Assembly: GCA_018895125.1 (NCBI GenBank)
Contig: JAHIOR010000013.1
Span: 1 to 10,711, forward strand
Source: Patescibacteria group bacterium
GTDB lineage: Bacteria; Patescibacteriota; Minisyncoccia; Minisyncoccales; GWA2-46-15
DNA length: 10,711 nt
Reading direction: 5' to 3'
The notes beneath the pieces are model-generated. The model made no database searches, had not been told where the DNA came from, and worked only from the letters and a program-made list of their open reading frames with translations. A program made the translations under genes and the position numbers. Of this stretch, positions 1 to 6,125 are shown piece by piece (the stretch's first letter is position 1; each line of letters opens with the position of its first letter).

Positions 1-2
1 GG

Positions 3-533
3 GGCGCAACCATGATTCCGGAAATAGAAGAGATGCTGGGCGAGAAAAAAGGAAAGCTTTTAAAAAAAGCTGTTTGGATATCGATTGTAATCTCGGGAAT
101 TTTTTACTTTCTTTTTATGGCCTTAATTTTAGGGATTAGCGGCAAAACCACCACCCCAGATGCTTTTTCTGGGTTAAAACCATTCTTGGGACAAGGAATT
201 GTAAGCCTTGGATTCTTGTTGGGAATCATCACAATTTTCACTTCATTTGCCGCCATTGGCATAACTCTGGGAAAAGTTTTCAATTATGACTTTAAAATTC
301 CCAAAAACCTAGCTTTTTTACTGGTGATTAGTATCCCCCTAATTCTATTTTTCTTGGGAATGCGAAACTTCCTTGAAGTTATTGGTCTGGTGGGAGGCGT
401 AATGATGGGCATTGAGGGCATTTTGATTCTCTTGATGTATAAGAGAATCTATCCTAAAAAAGCCTGGATTTATCCTTTAGTCTTGGTTTTCCTCGGCGGC
501 ATTATTTATCAAATAATATATCTGGCTAAATAA
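3..533 (+). CDS. Amino-acid permease (aromatic/hydroxy amino-acid type), C-terminal part
   Basis: This is the 3' end of a secondary amino-acid transporter in the cytoplasmic membrane. The frame is open upstream of the first ATG (codons GGC GCA ACC precede ATG at 12), so the gene starts outside the window and ATG 12 is an internal Met. Visible residues include a short GATMIPEIEEML stretch, which resembles the 'GA-x-AIPE' segment of the tryptophan/tyrosine permease (HAAAP/APC superfamily) family, followed by a basic loop (KKGKLLKK) and about five hydrophobic segments (roughly residues 20-42, 60-85, 100-115, 120-142 and 150-170 counted from ATG 12). It ends 8 nt before the exchanger gene, so the two are probably co-transcribed. 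Substrate cannot be set from this fragment. Membrane transporter is sure; aromatic amino-acid type is a family-level inference. Confidence 0.7.
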   Translation, partial: GATMIPEIEEMLGEKKGKLLKKAVWISIVISGIFYFLFMALILGISGKTTTPDAFSGLKPFLGQGIVSLGFLLGIITIFTSFAAIGITLGKVFNYDFKIPKNLAFLLVISIPLILFFLGMRNFLEVIGLVGGVMMGIEGILILLMYKRIYPKKAWIYPLVLVFLGGIIYQIIYLAK

Positions 534-541
534 TCGAAATT

Positions 542-1495
542 ATGCTGGTTTTTTATATTTTACTCTTCATTGTTTCTTCTTTTCTGCTGGCTTTTTCCGG
601 AACCATGGTCGTCGGCAGTCTCATTAGTATTGCCAGGCATTTGAAGTGGCGGGAATTTGTAGTTGGCTTTTTTATTATGGCCATAGCCACTTCAGCTCCA
701 AACCTTTTTGTCGGCATTAATGCTGCCCTAAGGGGAATCCCTCAACTTTCCTTTGGCGACGTGGTTGGGGGTAATGTTGTTGACCTGACCTTGGCTATTG
801 CCCTGGCCGCCTTGGTCGGCAATGGCATTAGTGCTGAAAGTAAAATGGTCCAAACCAGCGCTTTATTCACTTTGCTGATTGCGGTTTTGCCGATCCTGCT
901 TTCTCTGGATGGCAAATTAGGACAAATTGACGGTCTGGTTTTGATTCTAGCTTTTTTGATTTATGCGGTCTGGTTATTTGCTACTGAAGATAGATTCCAC
1001 AAAGTTTACAAGAAAGAGGAAAAAAAATCGAAATTGTGGAAAAGCGCTTCTTTATTGGTCTTGAGTATTATTCTATTAATAATCGGATCGCAGGGAGTTG
1101 TTAATTCGTCCTTTTTCTTTGCTAAAACCCTGGGAATACCAATTGGCATGATCGGCATTCTGATAGTCGGTTTAGGAAACGCTTTGCCGGAAATATACTT
1201 TGGCATTGTTTCTGCTAAAAAGGGGGAGTCGTGGCTGGTTTTGGGAGATTTAATGGGTAGCGTTATTAACTCTGCCACCCTGGTTTTGGGAATAGTTGTT
1301 TTAATTTGTCCGATCACCATCACTGATTTTTCTCCCTATCTAGTGGCGCGAATATTTATGGTTATTTCAGCTATTTTCTTTTTGATATTTATAAGGTCAG
1401 GAAAGAAAATAACCAAAAAAGAAGCTTTTTTCCTTCTCGGAATTTACATTGCTTTCTTAATTTCTGAGGTTTTTTTAAGACGCTTGGTAGCTTGA
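542..1495 (+). CDS. Sodium/calcium exchanger family (CaCA) membrane antiporter with altered ion-site residues
   Basis: Inner-membrane antiporter of the Ca2+:cation superfamily, with two inverted halves of about five transmembrane helices joined by a charged loop (residues 150-166). The alpha-1 repeat reads ATSAPN (49-54) and later GDVVGGN (72-78); the alpha-2 repeat reads GNALPE (212-217) and GDLMGSV (235-241). In NCX_Mj and YrbG-type proteins these positions are GTSLPE/GSN and GTSLPE/GSD, and four side chains (Glu, Asn, Glu, Asp) bind the ions. Here they would be Asn54, Asn78, Glu217 and Val241, so two acidic ligands are missing. The fold call is firm, but Ca2+ transport is not assured; it may carry another cation or be a divergent Na+ antiporter. 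Length (317 aa) is normal. It ends in TGA, which shows UGA is a stop codon here. No Shine-Dalgarno is visible. Confidence 0.85.
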   Translation: MLVFYILLFIVSSFLLAFSGTMVVGSLISIARHLKWREFVVGFFIMAIATSAPNLFVGINAALRGIPQLSFGDVVGGNVVDLTLAIALAALVGNGISAESKMVQTSALFTLLIAVLPILLSLDGKLGQIDGLVLILAFLIYAVWLFATEDRFHKVYKKEEKKSKLWKSASLLVLSIILLIIGSQGVVNSSFFFAKTLGIPIGMIGILIVGLGNALPEIYFGIVSAKKGESWLVLGDLMGSVINSATLVLGIVVLICPITITDFSPYLVARIFMVISAIFFLIFIRSGKKITKKEAFFLLGIYIAFLISEVFLRRLVA

Positions 1496-1526
1496 AACCA
1501 CAGCTAATCTCTGCTAACATAAGCTC

Positions 1527-2540
1527 ATGACAGCCCCCTATATAGCTCTATACATAGTTTTAGCAGTCATTGCTAGCGTCAGTGTGATTTTTATTTTTAT
1601 TAAGAACTCTCAAACTGACAAAAATCAATCTGAGTCAATTTTAAACCTTGAAAGAAGACTGACTGACCTTATGAGCCAGCAGTTAAAAGAAATCCGGGGT
1701 AGCGTTGACAACACTTCCAGAGAAATGAATGACCAAATCAGATCATTTACTAAGGAGGCCACAGAAATCAGAGAGAACATAAAACAAATTCATACTAAGG
1801 TTTCTGACGTTGCCAGCTTCCAGGACATTTTTAAATCCCCGAAATTAAGAGGTGCTTGGGGAGAAGCTCAATTAGAACACATTTTAGCTCAGCATTTTCC
1901 CAAAGAGCTTTACCAAAGCCAATATTTTTTTTCTTCAGGAGAAGCAGTTGATTTCATCCTCAAGTTGCCCAATGGCAAAGTAGTTCCGATTGACTCTAAG
2001 TTTTCAACCGAGAACTTCCAGAAAATGGTATCAGCTAGCACTGATACAGAAAAAGAGTTTTTTAAGAAATCTTTTTTGGAAGACATTAAAACTCAGGTCT
2101 TGTCCATTTCCCAAAAATATATTATACCGGGGGAGGGTACCACTGATTTTGCTCTGATGTTCATCCCGGCTGAAGCTATTTATTACGAGATCATTAATAA
2201 TATTGCCAAGGAGATTGATATATTTGCCTTTGCCCAAACAAAGAAAATTATCATTACCTCGCCAAACACCATTTACCTGACCCTGAGAACCATCGAACAT
2301 TGGTTCAGGGATACCCAAATTTCAAAGCAAACCCAAAATATCCTTAAAAGATTGGGTAAAATATATCAAGATGCTGAAAAGCTGATGAATGATTTCAGGA
2401 AACTGGGCAGCCATTTAAAAAACGCTAATTCCGCTTATAATGATTCAGAAAAAAGATTAACTTTATTTGAAGAAAAAGTCGAAAAACTCATTCAAATTGA
2501 CGAATCTAAAAAATTAGAAAGTAATAATCAAAAAGAATAA
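1527..2540 (+). CDS. rmuC: RmuC-family DNA recombination protein
   Basis: RmuC-family proteins limit DNA inversions at short inverted repeats and carry a predicted PD-(D/E)XK nuclease-like core; E. coli RmuC is the name-giving member. Residues 5-25 form one N-terminal membrane anchor. Residues 35-95 are rich in charged heptad-like sequence, consistent with the usual coiled coil. The RmuC domain spans about 100-325: RGAWGE (108-113), then DFILKLPNGKVVPIDSKF around 142-159 with the conserved Asp156 and Lys158, then FIPAEAIYYEI (212-222). At 337 aa it is shorter than E. coli RmuC (about 475 aa), lacking the long C-terminal tail, which is common in reduced genomes. It sits 31 nt after the exchanger and 6 nt before rplU, so it is likely part of the same transcript. 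No Shine-Dalgarno precedes the ATG. Confidence 0.9.
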   Translation: MTAPYIALYIVLAVIASVSVIFIFIKNSQTDKNQSESILNLERRLTDLMSQQLKEIRGSVDNTSREMNDQIRSFTKEATEIRENIKQIHTKVSDVASFQDIFKSPKLRGAWGEAQLEHILAQHFPKELYQSQYFFSSGEAVDFILKLPNGKVVPIDSKFSTENFQKMVSASTDTEKEFFKKSFLEDIKTQVLSISQKYIIPGEGTTDFALMFIPAEAIYYEIINNIAKEIDIFAFAQTKKIIITSPNTIYLTLRTIEHWFRDTQISKQTQNILKRLGKIYQDAEKLMNDFRKLGSHLKNANSAYNDSEKRLTLFEEKVEKLIQIDESKKLESNNQKE

Positions 2541-2546
2541 TCTTTT

Positions 2547-2870
2547 ATGAGCAACGCAACATTAGCTGTGATCAAAACAGGCGGTAAACAATATTTAGTT
2601 TCCCCGGGACAAAAATTAAAGATAGAAAAAATAGAAAAAGAGGTTGGAGAAGAAATCGTCTTTGACAAAGTGCTCTTAGTCAGTCAGGGCAAGAAAACAA
2701 GCGTTGGCAGCCCTTATCTGGCCAAGACAGTTGTCAAAGCCAATGTTATTGCCCAAGACAGTGCTAAAAAGGTGACCACCATTAAATTCAAGCCCAAAAC
2801 CAGGTATAAAAAAAAGATTGGCCATCGCCAGCCCTATACCGAAGTAGAAATTACCAAAATCGAAGCTTAA
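2547..2870 (+). CDS. rplU: 50S ribosomal protein bL21
   Basis: Component of the large ribosomal subunit that contacts 23S rRNA. The N-terminal signature AVIKTGGKQY (residues 7-16) is diagnostic, followed by the bL21 beta-barrel (VSPGQKLKIEKI, EEIVFDKVLLV) and the conserved basic C-terminal RNA-binding part FKPKTRYKKKIGHRQPYT near residues 82-99. Length (107 aa) is that of the family. It begins 6 nt after the rmuC stop and is the last gene of the plus-strand run. The usual bacterial partner rpmA (bL27) does not follow; the next gene is on the other strand, so the common rplU-rpmA pairing is broken here. A large imperfect hairpin lies 20 nt after the stop. Confidence 0.97.
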   Translation: MSNATLAVIKTGGKQYLVSPGQKLKIEKIEKEVGEEIVFDKVLLVSQGKKTSVGSPYLAKTVVKANVIAQDSAKKVTTIKFKPKTRYKKKIGHRQPYTEVEITKIEA

Positions 2871-2890
2871 TTTTTCTACAAGAACTCAAA

Positions 2891-2930
2891 AGAGTGGGGG
2901 AGAACATTACTATTGTTGTTCCTCCGCTCT
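2891..2930 (+). terminator. Large imperfect hairpin after rplU, possible terminator
   Basis: Arms 2891-2906 and 2914-2930 enclose a 7-nt loop (TTACTAT). There are 12 consecutive pairs (three are G-U), one bulged G, then 4 more pairs. It follows rplU by 20 nt, where the plus-strand run ends. The downstream sequence (GGGATATTTT) has only a weak T-tract; on the minus strand the hairpin is followed by TTTT as well, so it may act in either direction. The fold is visible; termination is inferred. Confidence 0.5.
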
Positions 2931-3124
2931 GGGATATTTTCGCCGCTTTTTTGGCAATTTCCGCCCACAAATGGCTATTTCTAACCTTTCGAAAAGAACA
3001 TCGAAATCTACCTAAGTTTGTCCCCCTAATTTACGCCCGATTCTATCAAAAACTCTTTGGTCAATCTGTTTAGGTTTAACAACCGTCTCGCTCTTGCGTC
3101 TTTAAGACCTTCGCTTGCATCTTT

Positions 3125-3151
3125 TTTAAAATCTTATTTAAAATCTTATTT
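3125..3151. repeat. 12-bp tandem repeat, about 2.25 copies
   Basis: The unit AAAATCTTATTT is exact at 3128-3139 and 3140-3151, and the preceding TTT continues the period. It lies in the spacer downstream of the minus-strand PaaX/Cas2-like gene. It is AT-rich, so slippage is enough to explain it. Confidence 0.75.
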
Positions 3152-3171
3152 TCCATTATATTTTTGTATCC

Positions 3172-3196
3172 CTTGTACAAGCATATGCGTGCACAG
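3172..3196. repeat. Partial palindrome related to the one in the PaaX/Cas2-like promoter
   Basis: The site begins CTTGTACAAGCATATGC and shares 15 of 17 positions with CTTGTGCAAGCATACGC at 3849-3865, in the same orientation. It contains the perfect 8-bp palindrome GCATATGC (3181-3188); its right arm (GTGCACAG) is more diverged. It lies about 43 bp past the stop codon of the minus-strand gene at 3239-3805, so the gene is bracketed by two related elements. Confidence 0.55.
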
Positions 3197-3238
3197 AAGA
3201 ATATCTAACATAATAATACGGGAGATTTCCACAACTTT

Positions 3239-3805
3239 TTACAACAGTCTGAAATGCCTTTTTAACCTAAGATCATTAGAAATTCTCTCTGTTTCTACGA
3301 TATTGAGATAAGAATATATATCAAAAAATTCGGCTAAAAATTCTATTTCTTTTTCGCAGGGATATGGAATAATCCAAGCGCTTTTTTGGAACTGATAAAA
3401 ACCCAAGTCTTTCAGTTTTTCCCTTAAGGCGTCTCTTGCGCGACCGAATCTATTGGGAATATCAAAAATCACAATCCGCCATTTTCCATCCCAGGTTTGC
3501 GGTTTTTCAACCTTCAGATCATCGAGTTGGATTTCTTTTGTTTTTCTTTTGCCTTTTTCGGTAAGCTCGACGGTAAATTTGCCTTCTTTTTCTCGAAGAA
3601 TTATTAAACGGTTTTTCTTTAATTTTTCAAGCGCTCTCTTAAATTTTATTTTCTCCCATTCTTTTTCAAAATATTTCTGGTTCCGTAAAATTTGCTTAGC
3701 AAGATTCAATAAAAAATATGGCGAGGTAGCCGCCACTGCTACAGCACCAGTAATAACCAGTCCCGTCAAAATATCCTTAGCAAGTTCTCCGTATCTTTCT
3801 TTCAT
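3239..3805 (-). CDS. Membrane-anchored PaaX-like regulator with Cas2-like domain
   Basis: Residues 10-36 form one hydrophobic membrane segment (ILTGLVITGAVAVAA). Residues 45-95 have the look of a winged helix: a basic helix (KRALEKLKKNRLI) followed by a beta-wing (KFTVELTEKGKRK). Residues 105-170 form a ferredoxin-like Cas2-type domain, with WDGKWRIVIFDIP (Asp115 at the position of the Cas2 active-site Asp), RDALREKLKDLGF and QKSAWIIPYPCEKEIEFL. This is the middle (Cas2-like) part of PaaX-family regulators, and such proteins are frequent in Patescibacteria, where they are often labelled Cas2. No cas1 or CRISPR array is near, so a role in adaptation is not supported. DNA-binding regulation from the membrane is an inference. 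A palindrome overlaps its own promoter, suggesting autoregulation. No Shine-Dalgarno is visible. Confidence 0.75.
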   Translation of the reverse strand: MKERYGELAKDILTGLVITGAVAVAATSPYFLLNLAKQILRNQKYFEKEWEKIKFKRALEKLKKNRLIILREKEGKFTVELTEKGKRKTKEIQLDDLKVEKPQTWDGKWRIVIFDIPNRFGRARDALREKLKDLGFYQFQKSAWIIPYPCEKEIEFLAEFFDIYSYLNIVETERISNDLRLKRHFRLL

Positions 3806-3829
3806 ATATTTATTACATTTATTATGTTC

Positions 3830-3857
3830 ATAATAAACTTGTTCATCTCTTGTGCAA
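3830..3857 (-). promoter_or_regulatory. Candidate promoter of the PaaX/Cas2-like gene
   Basis: On the minus strand, a -10 of TATTAT (plus 3830-3835, 5/6 match) lies 16 bp from a weak -35 of TTGCAC (plus 3852-3857, 3/6 match). The start would fall near 3823, giving a leader of about 18 nt. The -35 lies inside the 3846-3877 palindrome. Confidence 0.4.
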
Positions 3858-3877
3858 GCATACGCTTGAACAAGAGA
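3846..3877. promoter_or_regulatory. 14-bp inverted repeat overlapping the promoter, candidate operator
   Basis: Arms TCTCTTGTGCAAGC (3846-3859) and GCTTGAACAAGAGA (3864-3877) differ at a single position and are separated by ATAC. A further half-site CTTGTTCA (3838-3845) is the exact reverse complement of TGAACAAG (3867-3874), so two alternative pairings exist. Position over the -35 suggests repressor binding; the product of the adjacent gene is the obvious candidate. A transcript hairpin role is the alternative. Confidence 0.6.
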
Positions 3878-3894
3878 ATAAAAATTTTATGCCT

Positions 3895-3953
3895 ATTTAT
3901 ATCAATTTATTTATATCAATTAGACTGATCGATTAGTCTAATCGATTAGTCTA
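3895..3953. repeat. Two overlapping short tandem arrays (14-bp x2 and 13-bp x3)
   Basis: ATTTATATCAATTT (3895-3908) is repeated at 3909-3922 with one change. Overlapping it, ATCGATTAGTCTA is exact at 3928-3940 and 3941-3953, with a degenerate copy (10/13) at 3915-3927. Within these, 3921-3940 is a 20-bp palindrome with one mismatched pair (TAGACT/AGTCTA ends) and CTAATCGATTAG (3938-3949) is a perfect 12-bp palindrome. The array sits between the recR stop and the PaaX/Cas2-like promoter. It could be an iterated protein-binding site; there is no T-tract to make it a standard terminator. Confidence 0.7.
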
Positions 3954-3974
3954 TCCGAATGCTTTTTATCTTTG

Positions 3975-4598
3975 CTATTTTCTACCTTCAAGAGCAGAAG
4001 ATAAGGTTTCTTCGTCGGCATATTCTATCTCTGCTCCCAATGGCAAGCCTCTGCCCAAACGGCTGATTTTTAATTTTAATGGCGCCAGCTCTCTTTCAAG
4101 ATAAAGAGCTGTGGCTTGGCCTTCGGTAGTATCACTAATAGCAATGATAACTTCTTTAAAGTCAGCCTTAATGCCAAAATTTAAGGGTTCTTTCAGTCTT
4201 TTTAATAGATTGCTGATAACTATTTTTTCAGTCTCTTTCTTTTTTAAGGGAGTTAAAAGGCTGCCAAGAATAAAGTAAAGACCGGGGTATTTGTTAGTTT
4301 TTTCCAACAGCATCAAGTCAGTTTCTTTTTCAACCAAGCAAAGCAAGGTTTTGTCTCTTAAGGGGTTGCTACATATAGAACAGAGGAGCTGATTGGTATT
4401 TGGTTCAAAAGGATTGCGGCAAAACTTACAAAGGCTAACTGATTTTTTTAAGTCAACAACAGCCTCTAAAAACTCATCAATTTGAGAATCTTGTTTTCTT
4501 AAAAGATAAAAAACAAACCGGGAAGCGGTTTTCGGGCCAACACCCGGGAATTTTGAAAAAAGATCAATCAGTTTTTCGATTCGAGACGGATAACTCAT
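3975..4598 (-). CDS. recR: Recombination mediator protein RecR
   Basis: RecR works with RecF and RecO to load RecA at gaps and breaks. Seen in order: a helix-hairpin-helix (FPGVGPKTASRFVFYLL, about residues 17-33), a four-cysteine zinc finger (Cys57, Cys60, Cys73, Cys76), a Toprim domain (about 83-178) and the C-terminal GRGLPLGAEIEYAD segment. The Toprim core motif reads ISDTTEGQATALYL (154-167), where most RecR proteins have NPTVEGEATA; the Glu is kept. Length 207 aa is typical. It lies downstream of dnaB on the same strand. Its ATG is the one in the last unit of a 16-bp tandem repeat and sits in the loop of a perfect 6-bp hairpin (4589-4594 with 4605-4610). No Shine-Dalgarno precedes it, so the start is set by homology (MSYPSRIEKLI). 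The usual dnaX-ybaB-recR linkage is absent. Confidence 0.96.
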   Translation of the reverse strand: MSYPSRIEKLIDLFSKFPGVGPKTASRFVFYLLRKQDSQIDEFLEAVVDLKKSVSLCKFCRNPFEPNTNQLLCSICSNPLRDKTLLCLVEKETDLMLLEKTNKYPGLYFILGSLLTPLKKKETEKIVISNLLKRLKEPLNFGIKADFKEVIIAISDTTEGQATALYLERELAPLKLKISRLGRGLPLGAEIEYADEETLSSALEGRK

Positions 4599-4658
4599 TG
4601 TTTCGTTATCTCATTGTTTCGTTATCTCATTGCTTCGTTATCTCATTAATTCGTTATC
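4595..4658 (-). repeat. Four 16-bp tandem repeats carrying the recR start codon
   Basis: Read on the minus strand, the unit is GATAACGAAACAATGA. Copies at 4595-4610 and 4611-4626 are identical; 4627-4642 has one change and 4643-4658 has two. The array fills nearly all of the dnaB-recR gap. Every unit holds an ATG. In the first three transcribed units it is followed by AGA TAA (Met-Arg-stop), and in the fourth it is the recR start. Because 16 is not a multiple of 3, each ATG is in a new frame. Confidence 0.9.
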
Positions 4659-4661
4659 TTA

Positions 4662-6023
4662 TTATATCAAATACTCTCTTTCCTCCTTAGCTAAGCTCCT
4701 AAAGCTGACAATTTGCTCGTTAAAGTAAAGGCTGATCTTGCCGATCGGGCCGTTTCTGTGTTTGGCAATAATGACATCGGCAATGTTTTTCTTCTCAATA
4801 TCTTGCCGGTAACGGTCTTCCCGGTAAATGAACAAGACAACGTCACTATCTTGTTCCAAGCTGCCGCTGTCACGTAAATCAGACAATCTTGGTATTTGCG
4901 GAGACCTTTGTTCGACTGCCCGAGACAGCTGGGATACAGCTAAAATAGGAACATTCAGCTCCCGGCCCAGACCCTTTAAAGACCTGGAAATCTCCGTAAT
5001 CTGTTGAACAATGCTTTCTGAAGTAGTTCTGGGCTCAACCAGCTGCAAGTAATCAATCACCAATAATCCCAGACCCTGATCTGCCTGAAGTCTTCTGGCC
5101 ATGGCCCTCATTTGCAAAATGTTTGAGGTAGCCGCGTCATCAATGTAAATCGGGGTTTCAGCCAAAACCCCTAAAGCTTGCTGGATTTTGGAAAAATCAT
5201 TGTCTTCTCCCTTGGAGGAAAGCTTTCCGGTCCTGATCTTCCAAAGATCAACCCCAGACTGAGAGGAAATCAACCTATCTACAACCTGATCCATTGACAT
5301 TTCCAAACTAAAAATGCCAACCGGCAGTTTTTGATTAACGGCCACGTTCCTGGCAAAGTCTAAAGCCAGGGCTGATTTACCCATTGAGGGACGGGCCGCC
5401 AAGATAACCAAGTCTGTTTTTTGAAGCCCGGAAAGTATGTTGTCTAAGTCAACAAAGCCGGTAGGAACTCCTCTGGGACCGCCTTCATGCTTTGACAGCC
5501 TGTCAATTCTTTCAAAAGCCTCTTCCAAACTGTCTTTAATGCAAAGGAATTTCTGGGTTAAAGATTTCTGAGTAATGCTAAAAATTGTTTTCTCGGCCTG
5601 GTCAAGAAGAATCTCGGTGTCTTCAGATTCGTTATATCCCATCCGGCTGATGTCATGACTGGCATCAATTAAATCCCTTAAGATTCTCTTTCTTTGGATG
5701 ATCTTGGCATAGCTGGCAATGTGAGCTGCCGTTGCCACTGAGTTAACCAGCTGGGTCAGATAGGCATTGCTGCCAACTCTCTCAAATTGATCTTTTTCTT
5801 TCAAGCGGCTGGAGATAGACAACATATCAATGGGATCATTCTTTTCAAAAAGATCCATCATCGCCTGGTAAATCTGCTGATGCTCAAACTTGTAGAAGTC
5901 TTTGGGCTTCAAGAAATCAACCACTTTGAGAATGGCGTTTTTGTCAATCAAAAGACAGCCCAAGGCTGATTGTTCAGCCTCTATATTCTGTGGAGGAAGT
6001 TTTTCGGAAAGCTGTTCTGACAT
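4662..6023 (-). CDS. dnaB: Replicative DNA helicase DnaB
   Basis: Hexameric 5'-3' helicase that unwinds the replication fork. The N-terminal domain (residues 8-110, PQNIEAEQSALGCLL) and linker are followed by the RecA-like ATPase domain (about 185-450). Walker A is ARPSMGKS (210-217), the SLEMS motif is at 239-243, Walker B is LVIDYLQL (321-328), and KHRNGPIG (421-428) is the conserved C-terminal motif with the arginine finger region. The C-terminal end (EQIVSFRSL) is usual. At 453 aa it is full length with no intein, although dnaB is a common intein target. It precedes recR on the same strand and is divergent from the small gene at 6126. On the minus strand a TTGTCA box (plus 6057-6062) could serve as its -35, back to back with the plus-strand -35. 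No Shine-Dalgarno. Confidence 0.98.
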   Translation of the reverse strand: MSEQLSEKLPPQNIEAEQSALGCLLIDKNAILKVVDFLKPKDFYKFEHQQIYQAMMDLFEKNDPIDMLSISSRLKEKDQFERVGSNAYLTQLVNSVATAAHIASYAKIIQRKRILRDLIDASHDISRMGYNESEDTEILLDQAEKTIFSITQKSLTQKFLCIKDSLEEAFERIDRLSKHEGGPRGVPTGFVDLDNILSGLQKTDLVILAARPSMGKSALALDFARNVAVNQKLPVGIFSLEMSMDQVVDRLISSQSGVDLWKIRTGKLSSKGEDNDFSKIQQALGVLAETPIYIDDAATSNILQMRAMARRLQADQGLGLLVIDYLQLVEPRTTSESIVQQITEISRSLKGLGRELNVPILAVSQLSRAVEQRSPQIPRLSDLRDSGSLEQDSDVVLFIYREDRYRQDIEKKNIADVIIAKHRNGPIGKISLYFNEQIVSFRSLAKEEREYLI

Positions 6024-6044
6024 GATACTTTAAAACTAACAAAA

Positions 6045-6058
6045 TCAAAGGCCTTTGA
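6045..6058. promoter_or_regulatory. Perfect 14-bp palindrome over the -35 box, candidate operator
   Basis: TCAAAGGCCTTTGA is fully self-complementary and overlaps the first four bases of the plus-strand -35 (6055-6060). A further half-site TCAAAG recurs at 6063-6068. It also lies between the divergent dnaB and small-gene promoters, so a bound protein could affect both. The symmetry is seen; the binding is inferred. Confidence 0.55.
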
Positions 6059-6083
6059 CAACTCAAAGAAATCCCCTTATAAT
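6055..6083 (+). promoter_or_regulatory. Fully consensus sigma70-type promoter of the small membrane-protein gene
   Basis: TTGACA (6055-6060) and TATAAT (6078-6083) are exact consensus hexamers with the optimal 17-bp spacer. Transcription should start near 6090, about 36 nt before the ATG. It is the strongest promoter that I can see in the window. Confidence 0.9.
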
Positions 6084-6112
6084 CCACATAATACGTCCAC
6101 CACCTAAATCCT

Positions 6113-6120
6113 AAAGGAGG
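6113..6120 (+). promoter_or_regulatory. Canonical Shine-Dalgarno of the small gene
   Basis: AAAGGAGG ends 5 nt before the ATG at 6126. It fixes the start of this short gene. It stands out because no other gene in the window has a recognisable Shine-Dalgarno. Confidence 0.9.
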
Positions 6121-6125
6121 AAAAG

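Larger units (their letters stand above)
2931..3238. other. Gene-poor spacer with possible degraded minus-strand coding remnants
   Basis: No intact gene of convincing length is present. On the minus strand three short open stretches end in stops: 3156-3076 (26 codons from ATG, over the 12-bp repeat), a frame-shifted continuation ending at 3026 that includes RRLLNLNRLTKEFLIESGV, and 3011-2910 (33 codons, basic, containing GRKLPKKRRKYPRAEE, no start codon, and running into the 2891-2930 hairpin). They sit end to end in alternating frames, as expected of a decayed gene, but composition alone can produce this. I recognise no family. The plus-strand open frame 3057-3311 looks spurious. Confidence 0.25.

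Noticed and set aside
3057..3311. 84-codon plus-strand open frame
   Set aside because: Low-complexity composition, crosses the 12-bp repeat and overlaps the end of the PaaX/Cas2-like gene; no support for coding.
3239..3805. CRISPR-associated Cas2
   Set aside because: The Cas2-type domain is embedded behind a membrane segment and a winged-helix-like region as in PaaX-like proteins, and there is no cas1, effector gene or spacer-repeat array in the window.
3453..3833. 126-codon plus-strand open frame
   Set aside because: It is antisense to the PaaX/Cas2-like gene and has no family resemblance, promoter or Shine-Dalgarno.
3895..3953. Replication origin (DnaA boxes/iterons) near dnaB and recR
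   Set aside because: No TTATCCACA-type DnaA boxes and no dnaA or dnaN nearby; the repeats alone do not support it.
4595..4658. CRISPR-like array
   Set aside because: The 16-bp units are directly adjacent with no spacers; it is a simple tandem repeat.
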